In this document: positions 26,180-35,997 of the stretch, piece by piece
Position numbering within the stretch: the stretch's first letter is position 1
Layout of the letters: the number at the start of each line of letters is the position of its first letter
NCBI GenBank assembly: GCA_905479995.1
Contig: CAJQON010000018.1
Coordinates: 62,001-126,000, forward strand
Length of the DNA: 64,000 bases
Reading direction: 5' to 3'
Source of the DNA: an uncultured Flavobacteriales bacterium
GTDB lineage: Bacteria; Bacteroidota; Bacteroidia; Flavobacteriales_E; Vicingaceae
Notes under the pieces: generated by a model
Told to the model about the DNA's origin: nothing
What the model saw: the letters and a program-made list of their open reading frames with translations, nothing else
The model's database searches: none
Position numbers and translations under genes: made by a program

Positions 26180-27379
26180 TTAATACAACAATTGATTGGG
26201 GTATATTCTAAGGTGCATGGCTTTAATGGTTTCATACATCAGCTGTTTCATTTCCTCTACATTTTGCTTTTTAACAGCAGAAATGTAAACCGTTGGCGTA
26301 TCTGTTTTAGACATCCACATGTTTTTTAAATCTTCTAAAGAATAATTTTCTCTTGTTTTTGGTAATAAATCATCCTCATCTTGCTTCACATAAGTAAAAG
26401 CATCTACCTTGTTAAAAACAACTATTGTAGGCTTGTCCAACACTTCTAAATCTTTTAATGTTTCATTAACTACAGCAATGTGATCTTCAAAATTGCTATG
26501 TGAAACATCTACTACGTGCACCAAAATGTCAGCATCTCTTACTTCATCTAAAGTAGATTTAAACGACTCAACCAAGTGGTGCGGTAATTTTCGAATAAAA
26601 CCAACCGTGTCAGTTAACAAAAAGGGTAAATTTTGAACTACCACTTTTCTTATGGTAGTATCTAAGGTTGCAAAAAGTTTGTTTTCAGCAAATACATCCG
26701 ATTTACTGAGCATGTTCATAATGGTAGATTTACCTACGTTGGTATATCCTACCAGCGCCACTCTAACCATTTGCATGCGTTGCTTCCGTTGAGTTTGTTT
26801 TTGTTTGTCTATCTTCTTTAGCTTCTCCTTAAGAAGCGCAACTTTTTGGGTAATTATTCGCTTATCTGTTTCTATTTGCGTTTCTCCAGGTCCACGCATT
26901 CCTGCACCACCACCCTTTTGCCTGTCCAAGTGTGTCCACAAACGAGTTAAGCGTGGCAATAAGTATTGATACTGTGCTAACTCTACCTGAGTACGAGCAT
27001 GAGCTGTTTGTGCTCGAGTAGCAAAAATGTCTAAAATAAGGTTACTTCGATCGAGTATTTTAACCTCCAATACACGTTCAATGTTTCGCAATTGAGAAGG
27101 CGAGAGTTCATCATCGAAAATAACAATGTCTACACAATGTTCGTTAACATACTCCAATACCTGTTCCATTTTTCCTTTCCCTATAAAGGTTTTAGGATGC
27201 GGTACATCTAGTTTTTGCGTAAACCGATGTAAGGTTTGTACGCCAGCTGTTTCGGCCAAAAAAGCCAATTCATCTAAATATTCTATGGTAGTTTTGTCAT
27301 CCTGATTTCTGGTAGTAACACCTACTAAAACTGCTGTTTCAATATTTTTTTCGGACGTGTGTTGAAATTTTTTACTCAA
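26180..27379 (-). CDS. hflX: GTPase HflX
   Basis: 399 residues. N-terminal HflX domain (residues 15-180, with FIGKGKMEQV, IFDDELSPSQLRNIE and GGGAGMRGPGETQIE), a short coiled coil near 180-202, then the GTPase domain: P-loop GYTNVGKST (211-219), switch/G3 LTDTVGFIRKLPH and G4 VFNKVD. HflX binds the 50S subunit and splits stalled or heat-damaged ribosomes. The start codon is TTG at 27379; no ATG occurs between the upstream in-frame stop and the first domain. Follows the small membrane protein by 10 bp. Confidence 0.95.
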   Translation of the reverse strand: MSKKFQHTSEKNIETAVLVGVTTRNQDDKTTIEYLDELAFLAETAGVQTLHRFTQKLDVPHPKTFIGKGKMEQVLEYVNEHCVDIVIFDDELSPSQLRNIERVLEVKILDRSNLILDIFATRAQTAHARTQVELAQYQYLLPRLTRLWTHLDRQKGGGAGMRGPGETQIETDKRIITQKVALLKEKLKKIDKQKQTQRKQRMQMVRVALVGYTNVGKSTIMNMLSKSDVFAENKLFATLDTTIRKVVVQNLPFLLTDTVGFIRKLPHHLVESFKSTLDEVRDADILVHVVDVSHSNFEDHIAVVNETLKDLEVLDKPTIVVFNKVDAFTYVKQDEDDLLPKTRENYSLEDLKNMWMSKTDTPTVYISAVKKQNVEEMKQLMYETIKAMHLRIYPNQLLY

Positions 27380-27389
27380 GTGCGTTTCT

Positions 27390-27830
27390 TTAAATCATTC
27401 CTCTACCCAAAAGGGAAGGTTTTATTACTCCTGCCCAAAGAATAAGTAATAAGGCCAACACATAAAATATGGCGCCTTTCTTATGTTTTAATTCATCGGT
27501 TGCAGCCTTCTTAGATTTTGCTCGTCCTATGGTAATAAATACCACAGCCAAAATCATTACAATAACATGTTCCACTGTCCAAAAACGTAAAGCAGGCTCT
27601 TTCATTGCGGCACCCATATTGGCCATTCCTGCCTTAGCAATGTCACTCATTGCATAAACAACAATACCTATAATGGCTTGAATATGTGTTAAACTCACCA
27701 ATATAATGGCAATTAAATTATCGGATTTTGCATAAGGTTTTTTACCAAACCATCCTGCCAAAGCTTTAACAGCAGCAATTACCAAAAATAATAAGAGTAA
27801 CCAACGTAAACCTGAATGTGCATGTAACAT
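27390..27830 (-). CDS. small four-helix membrane protein of Bacteroidota (often labelled cytochrome b-like)
   Basis: 146 residues from the ATG at 27830. A TTG at 27857 would add nine residues but overlaps a -7 promoter element. Four membrane helices (LLLLFLVIAAVKALAGW, LIAIILVSLTHIQAIIGIVVYAM, VEHVIVMILAVVFITIG, IFYVLALLLILWAGVI). Histidines at the start (HAHSGLRW), in SLTHIQ and in TVEHVIV lie in or next to the helices and could bind haem, but no haem ligand pair is proven. Upstream of hflX on the same strand; no functional link known. Confidence 0.72.
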   Translation of the reverse strand: MLHAHSGLRWLLLLFLVIAAVKALAGWFGKKPYAKSDNLIAIILVSLTHIQAIIGIVVYAMSDIAKAGMANMGAAMKEPALRFWTVEHVIVMILAVVFITIGRAKSKKAATDELKHKKGAIFYVLALLLILWAGVIKPSLLGRGMI

Positions 27831-27854
27831 GTCTTTCTGTTTTTTAATGTCTAA

Positions 27855-27862
27855 CAAAAGTA
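27855..27862 (-). promoter_or_regulatory. -7 element for the membrane protein-hflX transcript
   Basis: TACTTTTG on the minus strand, exact consensus, 24 bases before the ATG at 27830. It overlaps the alternative TTG at 27857. Confidence 0.4.
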
Positions 27863-27916
27863 ATTAAAAGCGCTACCATTCATCATATTCCGCTAAAGTT
27901 TTTCACTTTAAAACAC

Positions 27917-27924
27917 TATTTTTG
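27917..27924 (+). promoter_or_regulatory. -7 element for the amidohydrolase pair
   Basis: TATTTTTG, exact TAnnTTTG match, 27 bases before the ATG at 27952. No TTG at the expected -33 position. Confidence 0.35.
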
Positions 27925-27951
27925 AGACCTCAATTTTAAAATTGTATTTGA

Positions 27952-30900
27952 ATGAAGAAATTACTTCTTATCCTATCTATCTTATTTTGCTTTAATTTAA
28001 CTCAAGCACAAGAAACGTTTATTGTTAATGGTACCCACCACAAAATCCATAACTATTATGCATTTACCAATGCCACTATTTTTATAGATTACCAAACCAA
28101 AATAGAAAATGCTACGTTGCTCATTAAAGATGGAAAAATTGAAGCTGTTGGTAACAAGGTAGAGGTTCCTGGAAATACAGTGATCCATAACCTTGAAGGA
28201 AAGTATTTATACCCATCACTAATAGATATTTATTCTGATTACGGAATGCCAGTTGGTGTTAAAAAAGGAAGTGCTGGTCATGGAGCACATGCTGCAAAAG
28301 GAACTGCAAAAAAAGGAGCTTACAATTGGAACAAAGCAATTCGCCCGGAAGTAGATGCCAGCCAACTATTTTTAGTAAACGAAAAGAAAGCAGCCCAATT
28401 AAGAAAACTCGGTTTTGGAGTGGTATTAACGCACCAGCAAGATGGTATTATGAGAGGAACTTCTGCTTTGGTAACTTTAGGAGACGACCAAGCCAACGCT
28501 GTTTTGTTGGCAGCAAATGTTACCAATCAGTTGGCATTTAACAAAGGAACATCTACAGACAATTACCCAGGTTCATTAATGGGAATGATAGCCTTAATTA
28601 AACAAACCTATTATGATGTTGATTGGTTGTTTAACAATAAAGAAGTAGACGAATTTAACATTTCATTGAATACCATTATTGAAAATTGGAAGTTACCGCA
28701 AATATTTGAAGCCAATGATAAGTTAAGCATTTTAAGAGCCGACAAAATTGGCGATGAGTTTGAAATGCAATACATTTTTAAAGGAAGCGGAAATGAATAC
28801 CAACGAATTAAAGAAATTAAAGCGACTGAAGGCAAACTAATTATTCCATTAAACTTCCCTAAAGCTTATGACGTAGAAGATCCTTATGATGCCTTAAAAG
28901 TAAACTATTCTTCTCTTAAACATTGGGAGAGTGCTCCTTACAATTTAGGCATTGTTGCACAAAACGAAATTGATTTTGCGATTACTGCTTCCGACCTTAA
29001 AGACAAAAAAATGTTTTTGAAGAACTTAAGAAAAGCAGTAAAATCTGGTTTAAGTGAATCTGCCGCATTAAAAGCATTGACTTATAATCCTGCTCAGTTT
29101 ATTGGAAAATATGACAAAATTGGAAGTTTGGAAAAAGGGAAAATGGCCAATTTCATTATTACTTCCGATAATATTTTTAATGAAAAAAGTAAAATTCATG
29201 AAAACTGGGTGAGAGGAAAACAACACGTTATTAGCAATTATAGATTAACTAATGTTACTGGAAATTACGACCTCAACATTGCGGGAACAATATACCAGCT
29301 AGCAGTAACTGGAAGTCCAGAAAAGCCCGTTGGAAACATAGCGTTAATTACTGGAAAAGATACCACTAAAATTAAAGTAGACATTGTTGTAAAAGGAAAA
29401 GCCATTAATGTAAACTTTAACCCAAATGACACATTTCAAAAAGGAACAGTTCGTTTGGCAGGAAACATTAGCAGCAATGGTGGAATTTGGGATGGAAACG
29501 GTCATTTATCGAATGGAGAATGGATTAAGTGGTCAGCAATTAAAGGAAAAAAAGAAGCTAAAAAAGAGAAAAAAGCAGTTGTTGCAAAAACAGATTCTTT
29601 GGTTGTTCCAAAAACACAATATCCGAATATGGCCTATGGTTTAGATTCTATTACAACGGCTAAAACCACTATTATTAAAGGTGCTACTGTATGGACCAAC
29701 GAAGCTGAAGGGATACTAACCAATACCGATGTACTCTTAAAAAATGGCAAAATTGCTTTAATTGGGAAAGGTTTGGCTGCAGAAGGTGCTCAAATTATAG
29801 ATGGGACTAACAAACATTTAACAACAGGTATAATTGATGAACATTCGCACATTGCCATTAGTCGTGGAGTTAATGAATGTACACAAGCAGTAACTGCCGA
29901 AGTAAGTATTTCTGATGTAATAAACTCTGACGACATTAACATTTACCGCCAATTGGCTGGTGGTGTAACAGCCTGTCACTTATTGCACGGATCGTGTAAT
30001 CCAGTTGGTGGACAATCGGCCATAATTAAACTAAGATGGGGAAGCAGTCCAGAAGAAATGAAAATAAAAAATACTCCAGGATTCATAAAGTTTGCCTTAG
30101 GAGAAAACGTAAAACGCGCAGGCGGAACAAGTCGTTTTCCACAAACAAGAATGGGAGTAGAACAAGTTTATTACGATGCCTTTGTTAGAGCTAAAGAGTA
30201 CCAAGCAAAATGGGATGCTTTTGCTGCACTGTCTGAAAAAGAAAGAGCAAACGTGCCTGCACCAAGAATTGATTTGGAACTAGAAACTATGAATGAGATT
30301 ATGAATAAAGAACGCTTTATTTCATGTCATTCTTACCAACAAGGAGAAATTAATATGCTCATGCATGTTGCCGATTCTATGGGCTTTACAGTAAATACAT
30401 TTACGCATATTTTAGAAGGATATAAAGTTGCTGATAAAATGAAAAAACACGGAGCAGGCGGTTCTACTTTTTCTGATTGGTGGGCGTATAAGTTTGAAGT
30501 AAACGATGCCATTCCTTACAATGGAGCAATTATGCACAAACAAGGTGTTGTAACGGCTTTTAATTCGGATGATGCAGAAATGGGAAGACGATTAAACCAA
30601 GAGGCTGCTAAAGCGGTAAAATATGGTGGAGTGAGTGAGGAAGAAGCATGGAAGTTTGTTACGCTAAATCCGGCCAAGTTGCTACATTTAGACAACCGTA
30701 TGGGAAGCATTAAAATTGGCAAAGACGCAGATGTAGTTTTATGGTCTGACAATCCTTTATCGATTTATGCAACAGTTGAAAAAACCATTATAGATGGAAA
30801 GGTGTATTTTGACATTGAAACTGAAGCAGCCAAACAAAAAGCAAATGCCACTGAAAAAGCAAGGATTGTAGAAAAAATGATTGTTGCTAAAAAAGGTGGA

Positions 30901-30966
30901 GCAAAAACACAAAAAGCTACTAGTAAAAAACCTAAACTGTATCACTGTGATACGGTTGGAGAATAA
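27952..30966 (+). CDS. exported two-domain amidohydrolase-family protein
   Basis: 1004 residues. Signal peptide 1-19 (cleavage after TQAQ). Two imidazolonepropionase-like amidohydrolase halves. In the first (~20-430) the place of the metal-binding HxH after the beta-1 strand reads YPSLIDIYSD (Y94, D96), so metal ligands are missing. In the second (~570-985) it is intact, IIDEHSHIA (H631, H633), with CHSYQQGE, FTHILEGYK and FNSDDAE supplying further ligands. A ~130-residue linker including a lysine-rich stretch (KKEAKKEKK) separates them. Probably a periplasmic hydrolase of cyclic amides or peptides; substrate unknown. Followed 12 bp later by a second family member. Confidence 0.88.
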   Translation: MKKLLLILSILFCFNLTQAQETFIVNGTHHKIHNYYAFTNATIFIDYQTKIENATLLIKDGKIEAVGNKVEVPGNTVIHNLEGKYLYPSLIDIYSDYGMPVGVKKGSAGHGAHAAKGTAKKGAYNWNKAIRPEVDASQLFLVNEKKAAQLRKLGFGVVLTHQQDGIMRGTSALVTLGDDQANAVLLAANVTNQLAFNKGTSTDNYPGSLMGMIALIKQTYYDVDWLFNNKEVDEFNISLNTIIENWKLPQIFEANDKLSILRADKIGDEFEMQYIFKGSGNEYQRIKEIKATEGKLIIPLNFPKAYDVEDPYDALKVNYSSLKHWESAPYNLGIVAQNEIDFAITASDLKDKKMFLKNLRKAVKSGLSESAALKALTYNPAQFIGKYDKIGSLEKGKMANFIITSDNIFNEKSKIHENWVRGKQHVISNYRLTNVTGNYDLNIAGTIYQLAVTGSPEKPVGNIALITGKDTTKIKVDIVVKGKAINVNFNPNDTFQKGTVRLAGNISSNGGIWDGNGHLSNGEWIKWSAIKGKKEAKKEKKAVVAKTDSLVVPKTQYPNMAYGLDSITTAKTTIIKGATVWTNEAEGILTNTDVLLKNGKIALIGKGLAAEGAQIIDGTNKHLTTGIIDEHSHIAISRGVNECTQAVTAEVSISDVINSDDINIYRQLAGGVTACHLLHGSCNPVGGQSAIIKLRWGSSPEEMKIKNTPGFIKFALGENVKRAGGTSRFPQTRMGVEQVYYDAFVRAKEYQAKWDAFAALSEKERANVPAPRIDLELETMNEIMNKERFISCHSYQQGEINMLMHVADSMGFTVNTFTHILEGYKVADKMKKHGAGGSTFSDWWAYKFEVNDAIPYNGAIMHKQGVVTAFNSDDAEMGRRLNQEAAKAVKYGGVSEEEAWKFVTLNPAKLLHLDNRMGSIKIGKDADVVLWSDNPLSIYATVEKTIIDGKVYFDIETEAAKQKANATEKARIVEKMIVAKKGGAKTQKATSKKPKLYHCDTVGE

Positions 30967-30978
30967 ACAATTGATAAC

Positions 30979-32262
30979 ATGAAAAACGCTTTCTTAATTT
31001 TATTTATTGGTGCATTTATTACAGCAAGTGCTCAAATAGAAACGCCTGGGCCAAAGCAAACAAAAAAAATAATGTTGCTAAACGGTATTGCTCATTTAGG
31101 AAATGGTGAAGTCATAAAAAACTCAGCCATATCTATAATTGATGGCAAATTTGAAATAGTGGCCAATGCTGCAACCATTAAAATAGATTTTAAACAATTT
31201 GATACGGTAATAGAGTTAAGAGGTCAACATGTTTATCCAGGCATAATTGCACCAAACTCTACACTAGGCTTAACCGAAATTGGTGCCGTAAGAATGACCA
31301 GTGATTACGCAGAATACGGAATGTTTAATCCACATGTAAGGTCTATCATTGCTTACAACACAGAGTCAAAAATTACCACTACTGTAAGGTCTAATGGCGT
31401 ATTGTTAGGTCAAATTACTCCAAGAGGAGGTCAAATTGCAGGAACTTCTTCAGTAGTAGAGTTTGATGCTTGGAATTGGGAAGATGCTGTTTACAAAGAA
31501 AACGATGGTGTGCACATGGGATGGCCAAAAACAAGACACCAATGGACAGGAAAAAAGAACGAGAAATTTGACAAGGAAGTTGCGCAGTTAAATGACTTTT
31601 TTGCCAATGCATTAGCTTACAGTAAAGTGACTGACAATGCCGAAAAGAATTTCCGTTTTGAAGCCATGCGTGGTGTTTTTAATGGTGAACAAACCCTTTT
31701 CGTTCATGCCAATTTTATTAAAGAAATTACTGAAGCTATTCTTCTTTCGAAAAAATATGCTGTTAAAAAACTGGTTATTGTTGGAGGTTATGATGCATGG
31801 ATGGTAGCCGATATGCTAAAAGAAAACAAGGTTTCGGTAATGTTAAAAAGAGTGCATTCATTACCAGAAAGACAAGAAGATGATGTTTACTTGCCTTACA
31901 AGCTTCCAAAAAAATTATTGGATGCAGGTGTTTTCTTTTGCTTAGAAAATTCAGGAGATATGGAAGCAATGGGGACTCGTAACCTTCCTTTTTATGCTGG
32001 TACTGCTGCTGCTTATGGAATTGATAAAGAAGAGGCGTTAAAACTGATTACATTAAATACAGCCACTATTTTAGGTATAGATAAAACAGTAGGAAGTATA
32101 GAGTCTGGTAAAGATGCTACCTTTTTTATCTCTACTGGTGATGCCTTAGACATGCGTACAAATAATGTAACAAGTGCTTACATTCAAGGTCGTGAAATGG
32201 ATGTAGACAACCATCAAAAGAAACTATACCGAAAGTACAGCGGAAAGTACGAAAATCAATAA
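30979..32262 (+). CDS. exported amidohydrolase-like protein lacking the HxH motif
   Basis: 427 residues. Signal peptide 1-19 (cleavage after ASAQ). The overall layout is amidohydrolase: N-terminal beta sandwich strands (IMLLNGIAHLGNGE), a TIM-barrel middle and the C-terminal ALKLITLNTATILGIDKTVGSIESGKDA, which restores the sandwich. At the position of the usual DxHxH the sequence is GIIAPNSTLG (N93, T95), and I find no other clear metal-ligand set, so it may be a non-catalytic partner of the upstream protein, whose first half has the same defect. Same operon. Confidence 0.82.
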   Translation: MKNAFLILFIGAFITASAQIETPGPKQTKKIMLLNGIAHLGNGEVIKNSAISIIDGKFEIVANAATIKIDFKQFDTVIELRGQHVYPGIIAPNSTLGLTEIGAVRMTSDYAEYGMFNPHVRSIIAYNTESKITTTVRSNGVLLGQITPRGGQIAGTSSVVEFDAWNWEDAVYKENDGVHMGWPKTRHQWTGKKNEKFDKEVAQLNDFFANALAYSKVTDNAEKNFRFEAMRGVFNGEQTLFVHANFIKEITEAILLSKKYAVKKLVIVGGYDAWMVADMLKENKVSVMLKRVHSLPERQEDDVYLPYKLPKKLLDAGVFFCLENSGDMEAMGTRNLPFYAGTAAAYGIDKEEALKLITLNTATILGIDKTVGSIESGKDATFFISTGDALDMRTNNVTSAYIQGREMDVDNHQKKLYRKYSGKYENQ

Positions 32263-32263
32263 G

Positions 32264-34411
32264 CTATTGATTGTATTCCACTATGTAATCTAACATCTTA
32301 GTCATAAGGTGAACCCTATCTTTTCCACCAACATTATGCGGGTGCATCGGGTAGGTAAAAAAGTCTATTTGAACTTCTTTCTCTACCGCTTCTTTTAATA
32401 AGGTCATGCTGTGTTGAGGAACAACTGTTGGATCAACACTACCATGAATAATAAGTAGTTTCCCCTTTAAACCCTCAACGTACTTTCCAACTCTAGCATT
32501 TTCATATCCTTCAGGATTTTCTTGAGGAGTATCCATGTAGCGTTCTCCATACATCACTTCATAATATTTCCAATCGGTTACTGGACCTCCTGCTGCTCCA
32601 ACTGTAAATACATCTGGGTGACGCATCATTAATGAACTTACCATAAATCCACCGTAACTCCATCCTTTAATGGCAATTCTGTTGGCATCAACATAAGGCA
32701 AGCCTTTTAAGTATTCCGCTCCTTGCAATTGATCTTCCATCGCATGGTCACCTAAAGTTCTGTGCACCACACTTTCAAACTCAAAGCCTCTGTTTTCAGA
32801 ACCCCTATTGTCTAACGTAAACACAATGTAGTCCTTTTGTGTGGCCAACCAGTGCATCCAAAGACTTGCTCCTCCTAACCATCTGTTGGTTACCAATTGT
32901 GCATGTGTTCCGCCATACATGTAAATTAATACAGGATATTTTTTGTTGACATCAAAATCATTGGGTTTAATTAAGCGTCCGTAAAGATCTGCTTTGTCTT
33001 TTGCCTTTAACGTTACCATTTCGGTTGTTCCTAAGTTGTATTCTTTTAAAGGGTTTTCTGCTGTAAATAGGTTTCTCGATTTTCCCGTTTTTGTAATCAC
33101 CATATCTATCTTTCTAGGTATGGTTAAGCTGCTGTAATTGTCAATTAAATAATCTCCGGTAGCGCTCAATTGAGCATGGTGCACACCACTTTCGGGAGTT
33201 ATGTTGGTTTTCTTGCCATTTTTTAAACTCACTTTAAACACATGGCTATTTCTAGCGTCCTTTCCTCGAGCCGAAACAAACACATTTCCTCCAGCTTTAT
33301 CAAAACCTAAAATTGAGTTAACAACAAATTTAAATTTAGTGAGCTGCTTAATTAATTTACCACTTGTATTATAATGGTAAAGGTTCATGAAACCGTCACG
33401 TTCACTCATCCATAAAAATTCGGTATTACTGTTTGGTAAAAACACTGCGTCATATTCTGGCTCTACCCAACGGTCATTTTTTTCTTCAAAAAGCGTATTT
33501 ACCTTCTTTCCTGTTTCAGCATCATAACTATTATAAGTCATGTGATTTTGAGCTCTGTTTACTTCAGCAACAAATACTAGTTTTTCGTCTGGCGACCACG
33601 ATAGATTAGTCAAGTAGTGTTCATCTTTTGTGTCTATTTCTAAGTAAACTACTTGGTGCATTTTAAGATTGTAAACACCTATTTTGGCTTGCTCGCTTTT
33701 TTGTCCAGCCATTGGATATTTAATGTTATTTAAAGAGGCCGGGTAAGTAGTAACATCTACCAATGGATAATTGCTAACATCGATTTCATCTTTTTGATAA
33801 AAAGCCAAATAATTCCCCTTTGGGCTCCAAAATGTTCCTTTAACTATGCCAAATTCGTAGCGATGAATGGCTTGTCCTGAAATTACATTAGGGTCATCAC
33901 TACTGGTCACCTGCATGGTTTGCCCCTCGTGCTCTTTTCCACTAATTAATGGTTTGGCAATGTATAGGTTGTTCTTTATAGTATATGCCAGTGTTTTGTT
34001 TGTTGTATTGTAGTCTAAGTTTTTTGCATTGGAATTAAAAGGAGTTGTGCTTACTGCTTTTTTATTAATGTAGTCAAAGTGTTCGTACTGGTTTTCGTTT
34101 TTAAATACGAGCTCTTTACTGTTAATGCTAACAACGTTTGGCGTTTTTTCTAGCTCTGGATAAGCTTGATGAAACTCTATTAAGCTTAACCGCCCTGGTT
34201 TTGACGCCACTTCAGCAAAGTTAATGGTATAGTAATCATTAATTCGTTCCAGGTATTTGTTGCTGTCGTCAAACCATTTTATCCCTTTTAGGTTTTCTGG
34301 TGTTAATCCTTTACTATAGCTCAAAACAGCTTCTTCTAGGGTTAAGTCTTTTTGTTGTGCCGTTCCGTTTAATGTAAAACCGAATGCAATTAAAATCAAT
34401 AGATATCTCAT
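32264..34411 (-). CDS. S9 family peptidase (dipeptidyl peptidase IV type)
   Basis: 715 residues. Signal peptide 1-18 (cleavage near GTAQ). Residues ~40-450 form the DPP IV N-terminal beta propeller (SPKGNYLAFYQKDE, LSWSPDEKLVFVAE); the C-terminal ~250 are an alpha/beta hydrolase with the triad S585 (KGWSYGGFM), D660 (HGSVDPTVV) and H692 (HPHNVGG). VFTLDNRGSENRG is the oxyanion region. It removes Xaa-Pro or similar dipeptides from the N-terminus of peptides in the periplasm. The DPP IV 'EE' substrate-anchoring pair cannot be placed with certainty. Divergent from glyS. Confidence 0.92.
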   Translation of the reverse strand: MRYLLILIAFGFTLNGTAQQKDLTLEEAVLSYSKGLTPENLKGIKWFDDSNKYLERINDYYTINFAEVASKPGRLSLIEFHQAYPELEKTPNVVSINSKELVFKNENQYEHFDYINKKAVSTTPFNSNAKNLDYNTTNKTLAYTIKNNLYIAKPLISGKEHEGQTMQVTSSDDPNVISGQAIHRYEFGIVKGTFWSPKGNYLAFYQKDEIDVSNYPLVDVTTYPASLNNIKYPMAGQKSEQAKIGVYNLKMHQVVYLEIDTKDEHYLTNLSWSPDEKLVFVAEVNRAQNHMTYNSYDAETGKKVNTLFEEKNDRWVEPEYDAVFLPNSNTEFLWMSERDGFMNLYHYNTSGKLIKQLTKFKFVVNSILGFDKAGGNVFVSARGKDARNSHVFKVSLKNGKKTNITPESGVHHAQLSATGDYLIDNYSSLTIPRKIDMVITKTGKSRNLFTAENPLKEYNLGTTEMVTLKAKDKADLYGRLIKPNDFDVNKKYPVLIYMYGGTHAQLVTNRWLGGASLWMHWLATQKDYIVFTLDNRGSENRGFEFESVVHRTLGDHAMEDQLQGAEYLKGLPYVDANRIAIKGWSYGGFMVSSLMMRHPDVFTVGAAGGPVTDWKYYEVMYGERYMDTPQENPEGYENARVGKYVEGLKGKLLIIHGSVDPTVVPQHSMTLLKEAVEKEVQIDFFTYPMHPHNVGGKDRVHLMTKMLDYIVEYNQ

Positions 34412-34434
34412 AGGTCAATTTTGTTAAAGATGGT

Positions 34435-34442
34435 CAAAGTTA
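34435..34442 (-). promoter_or_regulatory. -7 element for the S9 peptidase gene
   Basis: TAACTTTG on the minus strand, exact consensus, 23 bases before the ATG at 34411. Shares the 56-bp divergent region with the glyS element. Confidence 0.4.
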
Positions 34443-34455
34443 TAAAAATGAATGT

Positions 34456-34463
34456 TACTTTTG
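34456..34463 (+). promoter_or_regulatory. -7 element four bases before the glycyl-tRNA synthetase start
   Basis: TACTTTTG, then TCGC, then ATG at 34468. Exact consensus; no TTG 17-23 bases upstream. Predicts a leaderless mRNA. Confidence 0.45.
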
Positions 34464-34467
34464 TCGC

Positions 34468-35997
34468 ATGGCAACAAATGAAGACAATTTAAAGACAATC
34501 ATATCCCATGCCAAAGAGTATGGGTTTGTATTTCAATCGAGTGAAATTTACGATGGACTATCGGCTGTATATGACTATGGGCAGATGGGAAGTGAGTTAA
34601 AAAAGAACATTAAAGACTACTGGTGGAAGTCGATGGTGAACATGCATGATAATATTGTTGGAATAGATTCGGCCATTTTTATGCATCCTACCACTTGGAA
34701 AGCATCAGGACATGTTGATGCATTTAGTGATCCATTGATTGATAACAAAGATTCGAATAAAAGATATAGAGCTGATGTGCTAATTGAAGAGCATGTAGAA
34801 AAGATTCGATTGAAAACAGAAAAAGATGTTGCTAAAGGTATTAAGCGTTTTGGGGATGATTTTGATGAGGAACAGTTTAGAGCTACCAATCCAAATGTGC
34901 TAAGAAATCAGGCAAAGATGGATGATATTAATGCCCGTTTTAAGTTGGCAATGGACAATGATGATTTGGCTGGTGTTAAAACTTTAATTGAAGATTTAGG
35001 CATTGCCTGTGCAGTAAGTGGTTCTAAAAACTGGACCGATGTGAAGCAGTTTAATTTAATGTTTAGCACCGAAATTGGTTCGGTTGCTGATGCAGCAAGT
35101 ACAATTTATTTAAGACCTGAAACAGCTCAAGGAATATTTGTGAATTATTTAAATGTGCAAAAAACAGGAAGAATGAAAATTCCTTTTGGAATTGCACAAA
35201 TCGGTAAAGCGTTTAGAAATGAAATTGTTGCCCGTCAGTTTATTTTTAGAATGCGGGAGTTTGAACAAATGGAGATGCAATTTTTTGTTCGACCTGGTGA
35301 AGAAATGAAATGGTACGAGTACTGGAAAACAGAACGTGTTAATTGGCACAAGTCTTTGGGGATAGCTGAGAAGTATTACCGTTTTCACGACCATATAAAA
35401 CTGGCACATTATGCCAATGCTGCTTGCGATATTGAGTTCGATTTCCCTATGGGTTTTAAGGAGTTAGAAGGAATTCACTCTAGAACAGATTTTGATTTAA
35501 AGCAGCACGAAGAACATTCTGGAAAGAAGTTACAGTATTTTGATCCTGAAATTAACGAAAGTTATGTGCCTTATGTGGTAGAAACTTCGGTTGGATTGGA
35601 CAGAACTTTCTTGGCCATTTTATCTTCTGCATATACCGAAGAAAAACTAGAGAATGGAACTGAAAGAGTGGTATTAAAGGTTCCTGCAATTTTAGCTCCT
35701 GTAAAGGCTGCGGTAATGCCATTAACTAAAAAGGATGGGTTACCAGAAAAGGCTAGAGAAATATTGGATGTATTGAAGTACGATTTTAACTGTCAATACG
35801 ATGAGAAAGATTCTCCAGGGAAACGATACAGAAGACAAGATGCCATTGGTACTCCGTTTTGTATTATGGTAGATCATCAAACATTAGAAGACAATACCGT
35901 TACTGTAAGAGATAGAGACACAATGGAGCAAGAACGGGTTGCAATAGACTCACTGGAAAGCTTATTAAGAAATAAAGTAAGCTTCAAAAAAGCTTAA
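34468..35997 (+). CDS. glyS: glycine--tRNA ligase (single-chain, dimeric type)
   Basis: 509 residues. Charges tRNA-Gly with glycine. It is the alpha2 class II form used by eukaryotes, archaea and Bacteroidota, not the alpha/beta form of E. coli. Motif 2 lies in IAQIGKAFRNEIVARQFIFRMREFEQMEMQ, the glycine-binding TAQGIF in LRPETAQGIFVNY and motif 3 in VETSVGLDRTFLAI. The C-terminal anticodon-binding domain begins near residue 400 (KVPAILAPVKAAVMP) and ends with DRDTMEQERVAI. The stop overlaps the stop of the convergent OmpA-family gene by four bases (TTAA). Confidence 0.95.
   Translation: MATNEDNLKTIISHAKEYGFVFQSSEIYDGLSAVYDYGQMGSELKKNIKDYWWKSMVNMHDNIVGIDSAIFMHPTTWKASGHVDAFSDPLIDNKDSNKRYRADVLIEEHVEKIRLKTEKDVAKGIKRFGDDFDEEQFRATNPNVLRNQAKMDDINARFKLAMDNDDLAGVKTLIEDLGIACAVSGSKNWTDVKQFNLMFSTEIGSVADAASTIYLRPETAQGIFVNYLNVQKTGRMKIPFGIAQIGKAFRNEIVARQFIFRMREFEQMEMQFFVRPGEEMKWYEYWKTERVNWHKSLGIAEKYYRFHDHIKLAHYANAACDIEFDFPMGFKELEGIHSRTDFDLKQHEEHSGKKLQYFDPEINESYVPYVVETSVGLDRTFLAILSSAYTEEKLENGTERVVLKVPAILAPVKAAVMPLTKKDGLPEKAREILDVLKYDFNCQYDEKDSPGKRYRRQDAIGTPFCIMVDHQTLEDNTVTVRDRDTMEQERVAIDSLESLLRNKVSFKKA

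Noticed and set aside
27831-27857. TTG start at 27857 for the small membrane protein
   Set aside because: The TTG is the end of a TACTTTTG promoter element; ATG 27830 gives a normal start.
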